Source: Nostoc sp. UHCC 0702 (GTDB taxonomy: Bacteria > Cyanobacteriota > Cyanobacteriia > Cyanobacteriales > Nostocaceae). From it: DNA of 64,000 nucleotides. The notes below the pieces were generated by a model. That model was given only the letters and a program-made list of their open reading frames with translations. It ran no database searches and was not told where the DNA came from. Shown here piece by piece: positions 53,743-62,200 of the stretch. Location: NCBI GenBank assembly GCA_017164015.1, contig CP071065.1:713409-777408 (forward strand), read 5' to 3'. How positions within the stretch are numbered: position 1 is the first letter of the stretch; every line of letters starts with the position of its first letter. Made by a program: the position numbers and the translations under genes.

Positions 53743-53888
53743 CAAAAGTAGTGCGATCGCACTTGAGCAATAATTACCTACCCATTTTTGAAAAATCTTG
53801 GATAAATTGCTTGATTATTTGTTAGCATTTCTCAAGCATTACATCAAAATTGTTCATTATCGCCACTATCTTAAGATATAAAATTGAA

Positions 53889-54602
53889 ATGACTGTTTCA
53901 CCTTTTTCTCAACCCCTGCTGCGGTATAAACAGGAAGCTTTGGATATTCAAGACTTGGAAGGTTTAGTATGTCTGAACTTGAGAGTTGGGACTATTAGAC
54001 TATTTTCAGGTTTATACACCCGAATAGATCAAGTTTTTATCCTTTGGGGTTTAATATGTGCAGGTATATTTATTACAGCCCAGTTTCTACCCATTAGCTG
54101 GGATACACAAGCAATTTGGTGGTCAGTCTTGACCTTAGTCGGTACTATTGGCATGGTAGTTTTGACTTGGTTTTGGGCGAGTGTAGAACAGGTGCGTTGG
54201 CTAGTGTATTGTTGGGTGATTTTGATGCTAGGAGGTGTTGTTTTAACCGACTTAAGTATTTTTTTGGGTTGGGGAGAAGTATTGATGCGTCTGTGTCCCC
54301 TATGGTTAGGATTGACTAGTATTGGCTATTTGTGTACAGTATTAGCCTTGCGATCGCGAGCATTTTTACTAATGGCGCTTGTCCACCTGCTGGGAATGGC
54401 AGTTATTCCCTACTTTACTGAATGGCAGTTTTTCGCTACTGGCGTAGTAATGATGATCAGTTTATTGATAATGGCAGAATTGCAATGGGATATGTGTTCC
54501 TCAATAGACTCACATTTATTAACCCCAGAACAAAAGTTATTTAATCAGCAGCAGAACCAGCGCAGGCAATTAGAGGATGTTTTAAAAGTCAGAAAGAGCT
54601 AA
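53889..54602 (+). CDS. Conserved cyanobacterial membrane protein
   Basis: 237 aa. A soluble N-terminal part (TVSPFSQPLLRYKQEALDIQ, LEGLVCLNLRVGTIRLF) precedes about five to six hydrophobic helices (about residues 55-75, 83-103, 113-133, 145-160, 165-185 and 190-210) and a charged Gln/Arg-rich tail. I do not recognise the family. ATG 53889 is preferred to a frame opening 13 codons upstream. Confidence 0.65.
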   Translation: MTVSPFSQPLLRYKQEALDIQDLEGLVCLNLRVGTIRLFSGLYTRIDQVFILWGLICAGIFITAQFLPISWDTQAIWWSVLTLVGTIGMVVLTWFWASVEQVRWLVYCWVILMLGGVVLTDLSIFLGWGEVLMRLCPLWLGLTSIGYLCTVLALRSRAFLLMALVHLLGMAVIPYFTEWQFFATGVVMMISLLIMAELQWDMCSSIDSHLLTPEQKLFNQQQNQRRQLEDVLKVRKS

Positions 54603-54679
54603 AAATTATGCAGCATCGCCTTGTGAGCTTTCTTACACTAGCCACCCACTTTTAAAACATCCTCTTAGATGTGGCATCA

Positions 54680-54850
54680 GGGAGTTAGGAGTTAGGAGTT
54701 AGGAGTTAGTTGTCAGTTGTCAGTTGTCAGTGGTCAGTGGTCAGTTGTCAGTGGTCAGTTGTCAGTGGTCATTTTCTTTATCCCCCCATCCCCCCATCTC
54801 CCCTGCTCCCCATCTCCCCTGCTCCCCATCCCCCCATCTCCCCATCCCCA
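54680..54850. repeat. Heptamer repeats (GGAGTTA, CAGTTGT, CCCCATC types)
   Basis: Three heptamer families lie in succession: GGAGTTA, TCAGTTG/TCAGTGG and CCCCATC/CTCCCCT. The rest of the 54.6-55.1 kb gap is AT-rich and shows no gene. Confidence 0.85.
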
Positions 54851-55098
54851 CTTGCTACCTAAAAACTGTGAATAACTATTTAAATTCTTCAGATAGTTTC
54901 AAAAACGTTAATTATTGACCATACCCACTCTAAGGGTATTGGTATATCTACAAAAAATAGAAGATTTAATATCTACTTTAAGAAGTAAATCTAGATGTTG
55001 AATTTCTACCTCTAGATTTATGAAATCCTGACAAACAGTGCTTATAGTTGGGTACTTAGGTGGTCTACCCATCTAATTGCGTAGTGAGGCAAAAAATC

Positions 55099-55185
55099 AT
55101 GTCACATCGAATAATTCCATATGTGTTGTGGATCACATTATCTGATAAACAACAACAGCTTCTAGCGGCACAGTATCGATTTTGA
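55099..55185 (+). CDS. Truncated precursor-like peptide with EQQ-type leader
   Basis: A 28-aa frame, MSHRIIPYVLWITLSDKQQQ then LLAAQYRF, is preceded by GTAGTGAGGC. The LSDKQQQLLAA end matches the LSTEQQQLLAGG leader of the gene at 61201, but the Gly-Gly is Ala-Ala and the core is missing. It is cut off nine bases before a MITE of family A begins. It is probably a decayed leader copy of the secretion locus. Confidence 0.5.
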   Translation: MSHRIIPYVLWITLSDKQQQLLAAQYRF

Positions 55186-55193
55186 GATGAGTC

Positions 55194-55298
55194 ATATCAT
55201 GTCCGTTTAAACACTTATGATATCTGTGGAGGTCGGTAATTGGTAATTGGGAATTGGTAATTGGTAATTGGTAATTGGTTTTGAGTATTACCTATTAC
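55194..55298. mobile_element. MITE family A, 5-prime partial copy
   Basis: Starts ATATCATGTCCGTTTAAACA, contains GGAGGTCGG and TAATTGG repeats, and ends CCTATTAC, where a second, complete copy begins. It is the left half of a tandem arrangement. Confidence 0.75.
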
Positions 55299-55508
55299 AT
55301 CATGTCCGTTTAAACACTTATGATATCTGTGGAGGTCGGTAATTGGGAATTGGGAATTGGTAATTGGTAATTGGTTTTGAGTATTACCTATTACCTATTA
55401 CCCATTACCTATTACCCATTACCCATTACCTATTACCCATTACCCATTACCCATTACCTATTACCAAGCAAACCGACTATATCGTAAGTAATTAGCCGAA
55501 CTTGATAT
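55299..55508. mobile_element. MITE family A, copy 3 (complete)
   Basis: Begins ATCATGTCCGTTTAAACA and ends AATTAGCCGAACTTGATAT. The ends form an imperfect inverted repeat of 27 bp (20 matches). The interior is TAATTGG and ATTACCC heptamers, with more ATTACCC units than the other copies. Confidence 0.8.
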
Positions 55509-55815
55509 CATTTAAATGACTAGTACGCTTCGCGTAATTCATAATTACCGAACCGTAATTGTTTTAGACATTATTACAGAATTTCTGATGCTTGCGTAGT
55601 GACATTTGTACAAGCATTAGAGGTTTAGATTATGCAACTATTCTAGGGAACTCCGAGAAATAAAGTATCTCGGCTGAAGTTGTTGATTGTTCACATTTAA
55701 CAATTAACACTCAACAGTTATTTTTTTTCCTCTTGATTTATCTACCGAAAATTACAAGTTATTTCTGTCTGCTTTCTGTTTGTATACTTAAGAGGCTGTC
55801 TAAATGCTGAGTATA
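55509..55815. other. Intergenic, no gene
   Basis: AT-rich stretch with a degenerate repeat (GAGAAATAAAGTATCTCGGC near 55660) and no open frame of note. Confidence 0.5.
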
Positions 55816-55819
55816 ACGC

Positions 55820-55950
55820 TAAAGCCTGCGAGTAAATCGCAGGAATCATTTTGTTGCATATAAAAAGGGGGTGGAGGAAATTATTACTACTCGCTCAACG
55901 TAAGTGAGGACTTTGAGGGAGTTTGAGCGTTTTCCTCCGTTTTATCAACG
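55820..55950 (+). ncRNA. Candidate structured RNA upstream of the secretion genes
   Basis: A hairpin CCTGCGA/TCGCAGG (55825-55843) is followed by a two-level stem: GGAGGAAA (55873-55880) with TTTCCTCC (55931-55938), enclosing CGCTCAA (55892-55898) with TTGAGCG (55923-55929). The outer arm is followed by GTTTTATC, so it could be a terminator-closed RNA or a leader element. No protein frame is present. The whole lies about 280 bp before the adaptor gene. Confidence 0.45.
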
Positions 55951-56124
55951 CGTTGTCTACGTTTAAAACTTGAGAAAGATAATTTTTGCATGTCGTACAT
56001 ACCTTCTCATCCCCCTTTTTCGATTATAGACCATCGTCAAGCATGATTGTGGCTAACACTAGCCACATATGTCAGCATTTCACCATTTAGCAAAATACAG
56101 TAGATCTTTCGTAAACAAAAAACT

Positions 56125-56205
56125 AGGGAGTAGGCAGTTAGGAGTTAGGAGTTAGGAGTGAAGAATTATTCCTCTGCTCCCCATCTCCCCTGCTCCCCTT
56201 CTAAA
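56125..56205. repeat. Heptamer repeats (GGAGTTA / CCCCTGCT types)
   Basis: GGAGTTA units and CTCCCCTG units sit directly before the adaptor gene, so the start has little room for a separate promoter. Confidence 0.8.
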
Positions 56206-56221
56206 CTAAAGGTGCAGTGCT

Positions 56222-58039
56222 GTGAACACCCTACATCAAGAGGAAAATAACTGGCATAGGTTAAATGAACCGATTTTAGAACAACTGCCAGAAATTGAAG
56301 CTCATGAATTTCTCCCCCATATCGGTAAATGGACAAATATTGGCACAGGCGTACTGCTAACTATCTTTGTGGTAGGAATTAGCCTCACATCGGTTCTGAA
56401 TTACAAAGTTACAGTCAAAGTACCTGGAACTATTCGACCTGTAGGAGAACTGCGGGTTGTTGAGTCTGCCATTTCTGGAAGTGTTCAAAAAATCGAGGTT
56501 AAAGACAATCAAATAGTAACCCAAGGAGAAGCCATTGCTTATGTTGATGATTCCCGCCTTCGGACTCAAAAAACCCAATTAGAAAACAATATTCAGCAGA
56601 GTCAATTACAGCTAAATCAAATTGATGCTCAAATTAGTGAAATCAATACTCAGATTGCAGCCCAGACAAATTTAATTAGCCGCACGATTATAGCTGCACA
56701 AGCTCAGCTAGGTGGTAGTCAACGCAACTATGAAGATGAGCAAATTAAAGCTACAGCAGATATGACACAAGCACAAGCAGCTTTGGCCTTAGCCAAAGTG
56801 CAACGAGAACGATTACAGCGAGAAAAAGTCTTAACAGCAACTGTGGAAGAAACAGAAGCAGCCTTGACTTTAGCAAAAGTACAAAGAAACAGATTGCAGC
56901 GTGAAAAATTCTTAACAGCAACCTTGCAAGAAGCAGAAACAGCTTTGACTTTAGCCAAAGTGCAAAAAGACAGATTGCAGCAAGACAAACTTTTAACAGC
57001 AACCTTGCAAGAAGCACAAGCAGCTTTGACCTTAGCCAAGGTACAACGAGACAGATTGCAGCCGATAGTGGCATCGGGAGCAATTTCTCGGAATTTATTT
57101 GAAGAAAAAGAACAAGCGGTGAAATCTGCACAGGCCAAGCTAGAACAAGCTAAAGCTAATGCGAAAAATCTCATGGAGGAAAAGGAACAAGCGGTGAAAT
57201 CTGCACAGGCCAAGCTAGAACAAGCTAAAGCTAACGCTAAAAATCTCACGGAGGAAAAAGAACAAGCGGTGAAATCTGCACAAGCCAAGCTAGAACAAGC
57301 TAAAGCTAACGCTAAAAATCTCATGGAGGAAAAAGACCAAGCCTTGCAAATCGCCCAAACGAACCTAGAAAAGGCGAAAACTGCCATCAATCCTAGTCAT
57401 GCTTCTGTCATTGTGGCATCTGAACGGATTAGGCAAGAACAGGCACAAGGTGAGGCTACCTTAGCCGCTTTGAAAAAAGAAAGAGAAACTCTGTTTCAGC
57501 AACGCCTAGAATTTTTCAAGCAACTCGATCGCACTCGCAAAGAACTACAACAAGTAGAAAATGATTTGAGTAAGAGTGTAATTCGATCGCCAATCACAGG
57601 TACTTTACTGCAACTCAAACTTCGTAATCCTGGACAAGTAGTACAACCAACTGAAGCTATTGCTCAAATTGCTCCCCTTGATGCGCCAATGCTGATCAAG
57701 GCCCTAGTACCAGCTCAAGATATTGACAAGGTAAAAGTAGGTCAACAAGTGCAGATGCAGGTTTCTGCTTGTCCTTATCCAGACTACGGCACCCTCAAGG
57801 GAACGGTGAAAACAGTTGCACCGGATGCCTTACCTGTGGAAAGAAACAACCTAATTGCCAGCGTTCCACAAGTTAAAGCCTACGAAGTAACTATTGAGCC
57901 ACAAACTATTTACGTAGGTAGAAGCGATCGCCAGTGTGATCTCAAACCTGGGATGGAAGGTAGAGCTGATATTATTTCCCGTCAGGAAACAGTACTTCAC
58001 TTTATTCTGCGAAAAGCGAGATTAATCACAGATATTTAA
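56222..58039 (+). CDS. HlyD-family membrane fusion (adaptor) protein of a peptide exporter
   Basis: 605 aa. A cytoplasmic N terminus (NTLHQEENNWHRLNEPILEQ) and one transmembrane helix (about 40-60) are followed by a lipoyl/beta-barrel arm (VPGTIRPVGELRVVESAISG), a very long coiled coil (about 110-420) and the closing barrel with SPITGTLLQLKLRNPGQVVQ. The coiled coil contains four LTLAKVQRDRLQ-type repeats and three 23-residue repeats with KSAQAKLEQAKANAKNL. It bridges the C39 exporter to the outer membrane. Start GTG 56222. Confidence 0.9.
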   Translation: MNTLHQEENNWHRLNEPILEQLPEIEAHEFLPHIGKWTNIGTGVLLTIFVVGISLTSVLNYKVTVKVPGTIRPVGELRVVESAISGSVQKIEVKDNQIVTQGEAIAYVDDSRLRTQKTQLENNIQQSQLQLNQIDAQISEINTQIAAQTNLISRTIIAAQAQLGGSQRNYEDEQIKATADMTQAQAALALAKVQRERLQREKVLTATVEETEAALTLAKVQRNRLQREKFLTATLQEAETALTLAKVQKDRLQQDKLLTATLQEAQAALTLAKVQRDRLQPIVASGAISRNLFEEKEQAVKSAQAKLEQAKANAKNLMEEKEQAVKSAQAKLEQAKANAKNLTEEKEQAVKSAQAKLEQAKANAKNLMEEKDQALQIAQTNLEKAKTAINPSHASVIVASERIRQEQAQGEATLAALKKERETLFQQRLEFFKQLDRTRKELQQVENDLSKSVIRSPITGTLLQLKLRNPGQVVQPTEAIAQIAPLDAPMLIKALVPAQDIDKVKVGQQVQMQVSACPYPDYGTLKGTVKTVAPDALPVERNNLIASVPQVKAYEVTIEPQTIYVGRSDRQCDLKPGMEGRADIISRQETVLHFILRKARLITDI

Positions 58040-58048
58040 TTGCATATA

Positions 58049-58204
58049 ATATCATGTCCGTTTAAACACTTATGATATCTGTGGAGGTCGGTAATTGGTA
58101 ATTGCTAATTGGTAATTGGTTTTGAGTATTACCTATTACCCATTACCTATTACCTATTACCAAGCAAACCGACTAGATCGTAAGTAATTAGCCGAACTTG
58201 ATAT
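58049..58204. mobile_element. MITE family A, copy 4
   Basis: ATATCATGTCCGTTTAAACA ... GCCGAACTTGATAT with TAATTGG and ATTACCC cores, located between the adaptor and exporter genes. It begins nine bases after the adaptor stop codon. Confidence 0.85.
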
Positions 58205-58262
58205 AACTGATGACTAATGACTAATGACTATTGACTATTGACTTTTAATAGGTCTGGTAGCT

Positions 58263-60431
58263 ATGTTTGGTCTATTTAAACTCCATAAAAATTATCAGTG
58301 TGTTTTACAGTTGAGTGAAGAAGACTGTGGAGCTGCTTGTCTAGCTACAATTTGCAAATATTATGGACGGTTCTTAAGTATTAATCGCAGCCGAGAAGCA
58401 GTAGGAACCGGACAGCTAGGAACAACTTTGTTGGGGCTAAAACGTGGTTCTGAAGCTTTGGGTTTTAATGCTAGGGCAGTCAAAGCTTCGCCGGCGATTA
58501 TGGACAGAATCAAAGAAGTGCAGTTGCCTGCAATCATACATTGGCGAGGCTACCACTGGGTTGTTTTATATGGTCAGCGAGGCAAGAAGTACGTAATTGG
58601 CGATCCAGCTGTGGGTCTTCGTTATGTTAACCGGCAAGAGTTAGCGATCGCTTGGAATGGAGTCATGCTCTTAATTGAGCCAGATCCAGACCGCTTTTTT
58701 GACCAGCCCCAAGAAGAAGCAAAAGGTGGCTTAGGACGCTTTTTTAAGCGCATCTGGCCTTATGGTGGTTTGTTGACTCATGTTTTAATGATTAACGCTG
58801 TGTTGGGTCTACTCGCTTTGGGTACTCCCATCTTGATCCAAATACTCACAGATGATGTCTTGGTGCGTGGAGACACCCAGTTACTCGCTGTTGTGGTGAC
58901 AGCTGTTGTGGTTATGACGTTATTCAGCAGTAGTCTGCGAGTACTGCAAGGTATGATGATTGCTCACTTTGGCCAAAGGTTGCAATTAGGGCTAGTGTTG
59001 GAGTTTGGGCGAAAAATTTTGCAGTTACCCTTAAATTTCTATGAGGGACGGCGTAGTGGCGAAATCACTAGCCGACTGCGAGATATTAATGAAATTAATC
59101 AGTTGGTATCGCAGATTGTGGTGCTTTTACCCAGTCAGTTTTTTGTTGCAATAGTTTCTTTCAGCTTCATGTTGTTTTATAGCTGGCAATTGACACTAGC
59201 AGTTGTGATCTTCGGGCTTTTAATCACTCTATCCACTCTACCTTTTTTACCTATCCTTCGACAAAAAACCCGTGATCTTTTAGTGTTGGGAGCAGAAAAT
59301 CAAGGTGTTTTAGTAGAAACGTTTAAAGGCGCACAGGTGCTGAAAACTACAAATGCAGCTCCTCAATTTTGGGATGAATTTCAAAGTCGTTTTGGTCGCC
59401 TTGCCAATCTTAATTTCAGTACTATCCAAATTGGAATTATCAATAATACTGTTGCTAATTTCCTGACTACCATTGGTGGTGTCATTTTACTTGGACTCGG
59501 CAGCATTTTGGTGATTAGGGGGGAATTAAGCATTGGTCAAATGCTAGCTTTTAATACTCTACAAGTTAATGTTTTGAATTTAATTGATTCATTAGTTGGC
59601 TTAACAGATGACTATTTTCGCTCTCAAACAGCAATCTCTCGCTTACTAGAAATTATTGATGCTACACCAGAAGTAGTTGGAGGTAGTCAAAAGCCGATCG
59701 CACAAATTCCAACTGATGCAGACATCTGTTGTTTTCATGTGACGTTTCACCATCCTGGTAGAGTTGACTTACTAGAGGATTTTTCTATTAAACTTCCTGG
59801 AGGACAAGTCATTGCTTTGATTGGTAAATCTGGCTGTGGCAAAAGTACGTTAGCAAAATTGATCGCAGGTTTATATCGACTGAACTCTGGCAATATCCGT
59901 ATTGGTGTTTATAATAGCCAAGACCTTTCTTTAGATTGTCTGCGACAACAAGTAGTTTATGTACCCCAAGAACCTCATTTCTGGAGTCGCTCGATTGTAG
60001 ATAATTTTCGCTTAGGAACGCCTTATATTTCTTTTGAGGAAATTGTCAAAGCTTGCCATATTGCTGATGCAGATGGCTTTATCAGTCAACTTCCTAATAA
60101 CTATCAAACTGTTTTGGGAGAATTTGGGGCAAATCTTTCTGGTGGACAGAGACAAAGATTAGCGATCGCTAGAGGAATCCTCACTGATCCACCCATACTA
60201 ATTTTAGATGAAGCAACTGCGGGATTAGACCCAGTTAGTGAATCTCAAGTGATGGATCGCCTCTTAGAATATCGAAAAGGTAAAACTACAATTTTGATCA
60301 CCCATCGCCCTAGCGTAGTCAATCGGGCTGATTGGATCGTGTTAATAGACAAAGGACAAGTGCAAATGCAAGGTACTATTGAAACTTTTTTGTCACAACA
60401 AGGAGAACATTTGAAGTTTTTATCAGTGTGA
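58263..60431 (+). CDS. C39-peptidase-containing ABC exporter (PCAT)
   Basis: 722-aa exporter that cuts double-glycine leaders and transports the core peptide. The C39 peptidase is N-terminal with Cys22 (EEDCGAACLATICKYYG), His98 (HWRGYHWVVLYG) and Asp114 (VIGDPAVG). Six membrane helices follow (about 165-450). The nucleotide-binding domain has Walker A GKSGCGKST (near residue 521), signature LSGGQRQRLA, Walker B LILDEATAGLD and ITHRPS. All catalytic residues are intact. It forms a unit with the upstream HlyD adaptor and nearby precursor genes. Confidence 0.95.
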   Translation: MFGLFKLHKNYQCVLQLSEEDCGAACLATICKYYGRFLSINRSREAVGTGQLGTTLLGLKRGSEALGFNARAVKASPAIMDRIKEVQLPAIIHWRGYHWVVLYGQRGKKYVIGDPAVGLRYVNRQELAIAWNGVMLLIEPDPDRFFDQPQEEAKGGLGRFFKRIWPYGGLLTHVLMINAVLGLLALGTPILIQILTDDVLVRGDTQLLAVVVTAVVVMTLFSSSLRVLQGMMIAHFGQRLQLGLVLEFGRKILQLPLNFYEGRRSGEITSRLRDINEINQLVSQIVVLLPSQFFVAIVSFSFMLFYSWQLTLAVVIFGLLITLSTLPFLPILRQKTRDLLVLGAENQGVLVETFKGAQVLKTTNAAPQFWDEFQSRFGRLANLNFSTIQIGIINNTVANFLTTIGGVILLGLGSILVIRGELSIGQMLAFNTLQVNVLNLIDSLVGLTDDYFRSQTAISRLLEIIDATPEVVGGSQKPIAQIPTDADICCFHVTFHHPGRVDLLEDFSIKLPGGQVIALIGKSGCGKSTLAKLIAGLYRLNSGNIRIGVYNSQDLSLDCLRQQVVYVPQEPHFWSRSIVDNFRLGTPYISFEEIVKACHIADADGFISQLPNNYQTVLGEFGANLSGGQRQRLAIARGILTDPPILILDEATAGLDPVSESQVMDRLLEYRKGKTTILITHRPSVVNRADWIVLIDKGQVQMQGTIETFLSQQGEHLKFLSV

Positions 60432-60478
60432 AAATTTGGCTTTGATTACTTGAGTGCTGAACTCTTCAGTAAATCATC

Positions 60479-60634
60479 ATATCATGTCCGTTTAAACACT
60501 TATGATATCTGTGGAGGTCGGTAATTGGGAATTGGTAATTGGTAATTGGTAATTGGTTTTGAGTATTACCTATTACCCATTACCTATTACCAAGCAAACC
60601 GACTAGATCGTAAGTAATTAGCCGAACTTGATAT
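60479..60634. mobile_element. MITE family A, copy 5
   Basis: Almost identical to copy 4 and located 47 bp after the exporter stop, so the exporter gene is bracketed by two direct copies. Confidence 0.85.
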
Positions 60635-60754
60635 CATATCTAATTGCAATTAACTACTCATTTATTAAAAGAGTATAGAAATCAGGTTTGTTTTTTCAAA
60701 AACAAATCTGATTATCATATAGCAATCCTAAATCATTCGTGAGGAATTTAGAAA

Positions 60755-60850
60755 TAATTGGGCGAATTCTATTCGCTACTACACAAACAAAGTTCATCTA
60801 CGTGGACTTAATGAAATAACCCGCCTGTGCGGGTTTTGTCTGTATAGCCA
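60755..60850. repeat. Dispersed repeat with AACCCGC / GCGGGTT hairpin
   Basis: GGCGAATTCTATTCGCTACT and AACCCGCCTGTGCGGGTTTT, then GTCTGTATAGCC; relative of the units at 29829 and 30330. The remainder of 60.6-61.2 kb is AT-rich without a gene, apart from a probable promoter for the precursor gene. Confidence 0.7.
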
Positions 60851-61200
60851 AGCCACTGCGAAGAGCGCGGTTAAGCGACAGCCTTTGCATGTGGCGTGCA
60901 ATTTCGCTCTCGCCAGGGCTGAATAAAATTTAACTTTTGCTTCTGATGTCAAATCTAAGTGTTCTCTCACGATTTAATTGGCATTGCTATATATACATTA
61001 AAACAAAAATATTTTAAGATAAATTAATTCTATAAGAAAAAATGCAAAATGATCGATATTGTTTATTATATTCATGAGTCAAAAGAAAGATATTTATTAT
61101 AATAGTTTCTAACTAAAGAATAATTTATTATATCTAGCTATAAATAATAATAAAAGCATAGGTGATTAACACCTATGTACGTAAGTGAGGTTAATAATTT

Positions 61201-61413
61201 ATGCCAACACAAATGATGTCTGATTTACTTGCAGACTTATCCACAGAGCAACAACAACTTCTAGCTGGTGGAGCCAAACCCGCTGATGAAGATGGCTCTG
61301 ATGATCAGGATGATGAGCGCGATGACGAAGGTACTCCTTGGACTCCAGGTAAAGGTAGTCGCCTTTACAAAATTAGAAGCCGGAGTATCGTTCGTGTCCA
61401 AAAAATATCCTAA
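61201..61413 (+). CDS. Double-glycine leader peptide precursor 1 (acidic/basic core)
   Basis: 70-aa precursor. The leader MPTQMMSDLLADLSTEQQQL then LAGG ends in the Gly-Gly cleavage site for the C39 exporter. The 46-aa core starts AKPADEDGSDDQDDERDDEG, strongly acidic, then turns basic (KGSRLYKIRSRSIVRVQK). There is no Cys, so no disulfide or lanthionine bridges. GTAAGTGAGG precedes ATG 61201. It looks like the bacteriocin-like precursors of cyanobacterial HlyD/C39 clusters; activity unknown. Confidence 0.75.
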   Translation: MPTQMMSDLLADLSTEQQQLLAGGAKPADEDGSDDQDDERDDEGTPWTPGKGSRLYKIRSRSIVRVQKIS

Positions 61414-61589
61414 ACTTTGCAACTAGAAGGAAGAGAAGATGAACCACATAATTTGCTCAATATCAATCAGGTTTTGAGAAAGTTTAGACGGTCTTCTATG
61501 TTCTCTTAAATCATTAAATCTATGACTAAGAGGCTAGAAATAAAAGTGCTAGCTATAGCGCTTTTATTCTTACTCTTCCCTGACTCTAG

Positions 61590-61649
61590 GCGCAAATAGT
61601 TTTGGTTATTTGAGGAATAGTTTTACGGGATCATATTGAATGATCCCGT
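61590..61649 (+). promoter_or_regulatory. 3-prime region of precursor 1 with hairpin
   Basis: GCAAATAGTTTTGGTTATTTG (near 61591-61611) is repeated after precursor 2 with small changes (GCAAATAGTTTTGACTATTTG). It is followed by a perfect 10-bp hairpin ACGGGATCAT / ATGATCCCGT (61625-61649) without a T-run. It may mark the transcript end or an RNA-protein site. Confidence 0.5.
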
Positions 61650-61699
61650 AACTTGATAACCATCTAGGTATCTTTTTCTGTGGAATTAAAGTCATTATT

Positions 61700-61882
61700 T
61701 ATATCAACTCAAATCATCATATCTCATTTGGTTGTAACATTCTTCATCGAACAACAAAAACTCTAGCTAAAGGTGACATTAACAGCTTTAGTTACAGTAG
61801 ATCTGATGACAGCAGTATTGGTGAAATTGGCTTTAGTTACGCAGAATACTTAACTACTGCAAAGTTGATTTTTTCAACCTAA
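61700..61882 (+). pseudogene. Decayed double-glycine precursor
   Basis: In one frame: THLVVTF-like sequence then FIEQQKL and a stop. In the next frame: LAKGDINSFSYSRSDDSSIG then EIGFSYAEYLTTAKLIFST to TAA 61880-61882. Joined, this gives EQQKL-LAKGD, the leader end of the neighbouring precursors with Gly-Gly changed to Lys-Gly. The core would be a Ser/Tyr-rich peptide with GFSY/SFSY repeats. No start codon was found. Probably a frameshifted member of the array. Confidence 0.45.
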
Positions 61883-61929
61883 ATTAGACCAATCATCGTC
61901 ATTCATCTAAGTAAGTGAGGCAATCAATT

Positions 61930-62172
61930 ATGTTAGTTCAATCCCTCGAATCTGAGTTATTTGTAGAAGTATCTACAGAGCAACAACAGCATCTCTCTGG
62001 TGGACAATTTGGCGGCGGAGGATTTCCTGGTGGTGGTAGACAACCTAATGGAGGTGGAGGACAATTATCTTTCCCAGGCAATAGACCTGATATTAATGTT
62101 CGTGGTTTTCTCACCACTGCTGATGGTCAAACTTTTCCTGTACGGATTTTAGGCTTTAGGGAAGATTTTTAA
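61930..62172 (+). CDS. Double-glycine leader peptide precursor 2 (Gly-rich core)
   Basis: 80-aa precursor. The leader MLVQSLESELFVEVSTEQQQ then HLSGG carries the same EQQQxLxGG motif. The 55-aa core is QFGGGGFPGGGRQPNGGGG rich in Gly/Pro, followed by RGFLTTADGQTFPVRILGFR. There are no cysteines. AGTAAGTGAGGC precedes ATG 61930 as in precursor 1. Expected substrate of the C39 exporter; the product's role (antimicrobial, signalling, adhesion) cannot be read from sequence. Confidence 0.75.
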   Translation: MLVQSLESELFVEVSTEQQQHLSGGQFGGGGFPGGGRQPNGGGGQLSFPGNRPDINVRGFLTTADGQTFPVRILGFREDF

Positions 62173-62200
62173 TCGTAGCGCTTACCTTTCTATTATTCCT

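Noticed and set aside
54680..54850. Possible CRISPR-like array of short repeats
   Set aside because: Units are 7 bp without spacers; ordinary heptamer repeats. No cas genes in the window.
54724..54918. 64-codon ORF starting MSVVSGQLSVVS
   Set aside because: Pure translation of the TCAGTTG/TCAGTGG and CCCCATC heptamers.
56728..57390. Long minus-strand open frame opposite the HlyD coiled coil
   Set aside because: It is the antisense of the Lys/Ala/Gln-rich repeats of the adaptor; Cys/Ser/Phe-rich translation, no domain, and the plus frame is clearly the gene.
58263..60431. HetC (heterocyst-specific C39 ABC exporter)
   Set aside because: The architecture is similar, but no hetP gene follows and the locus has its own adaptor and double-glycine precursors; generic PCAT is safer.
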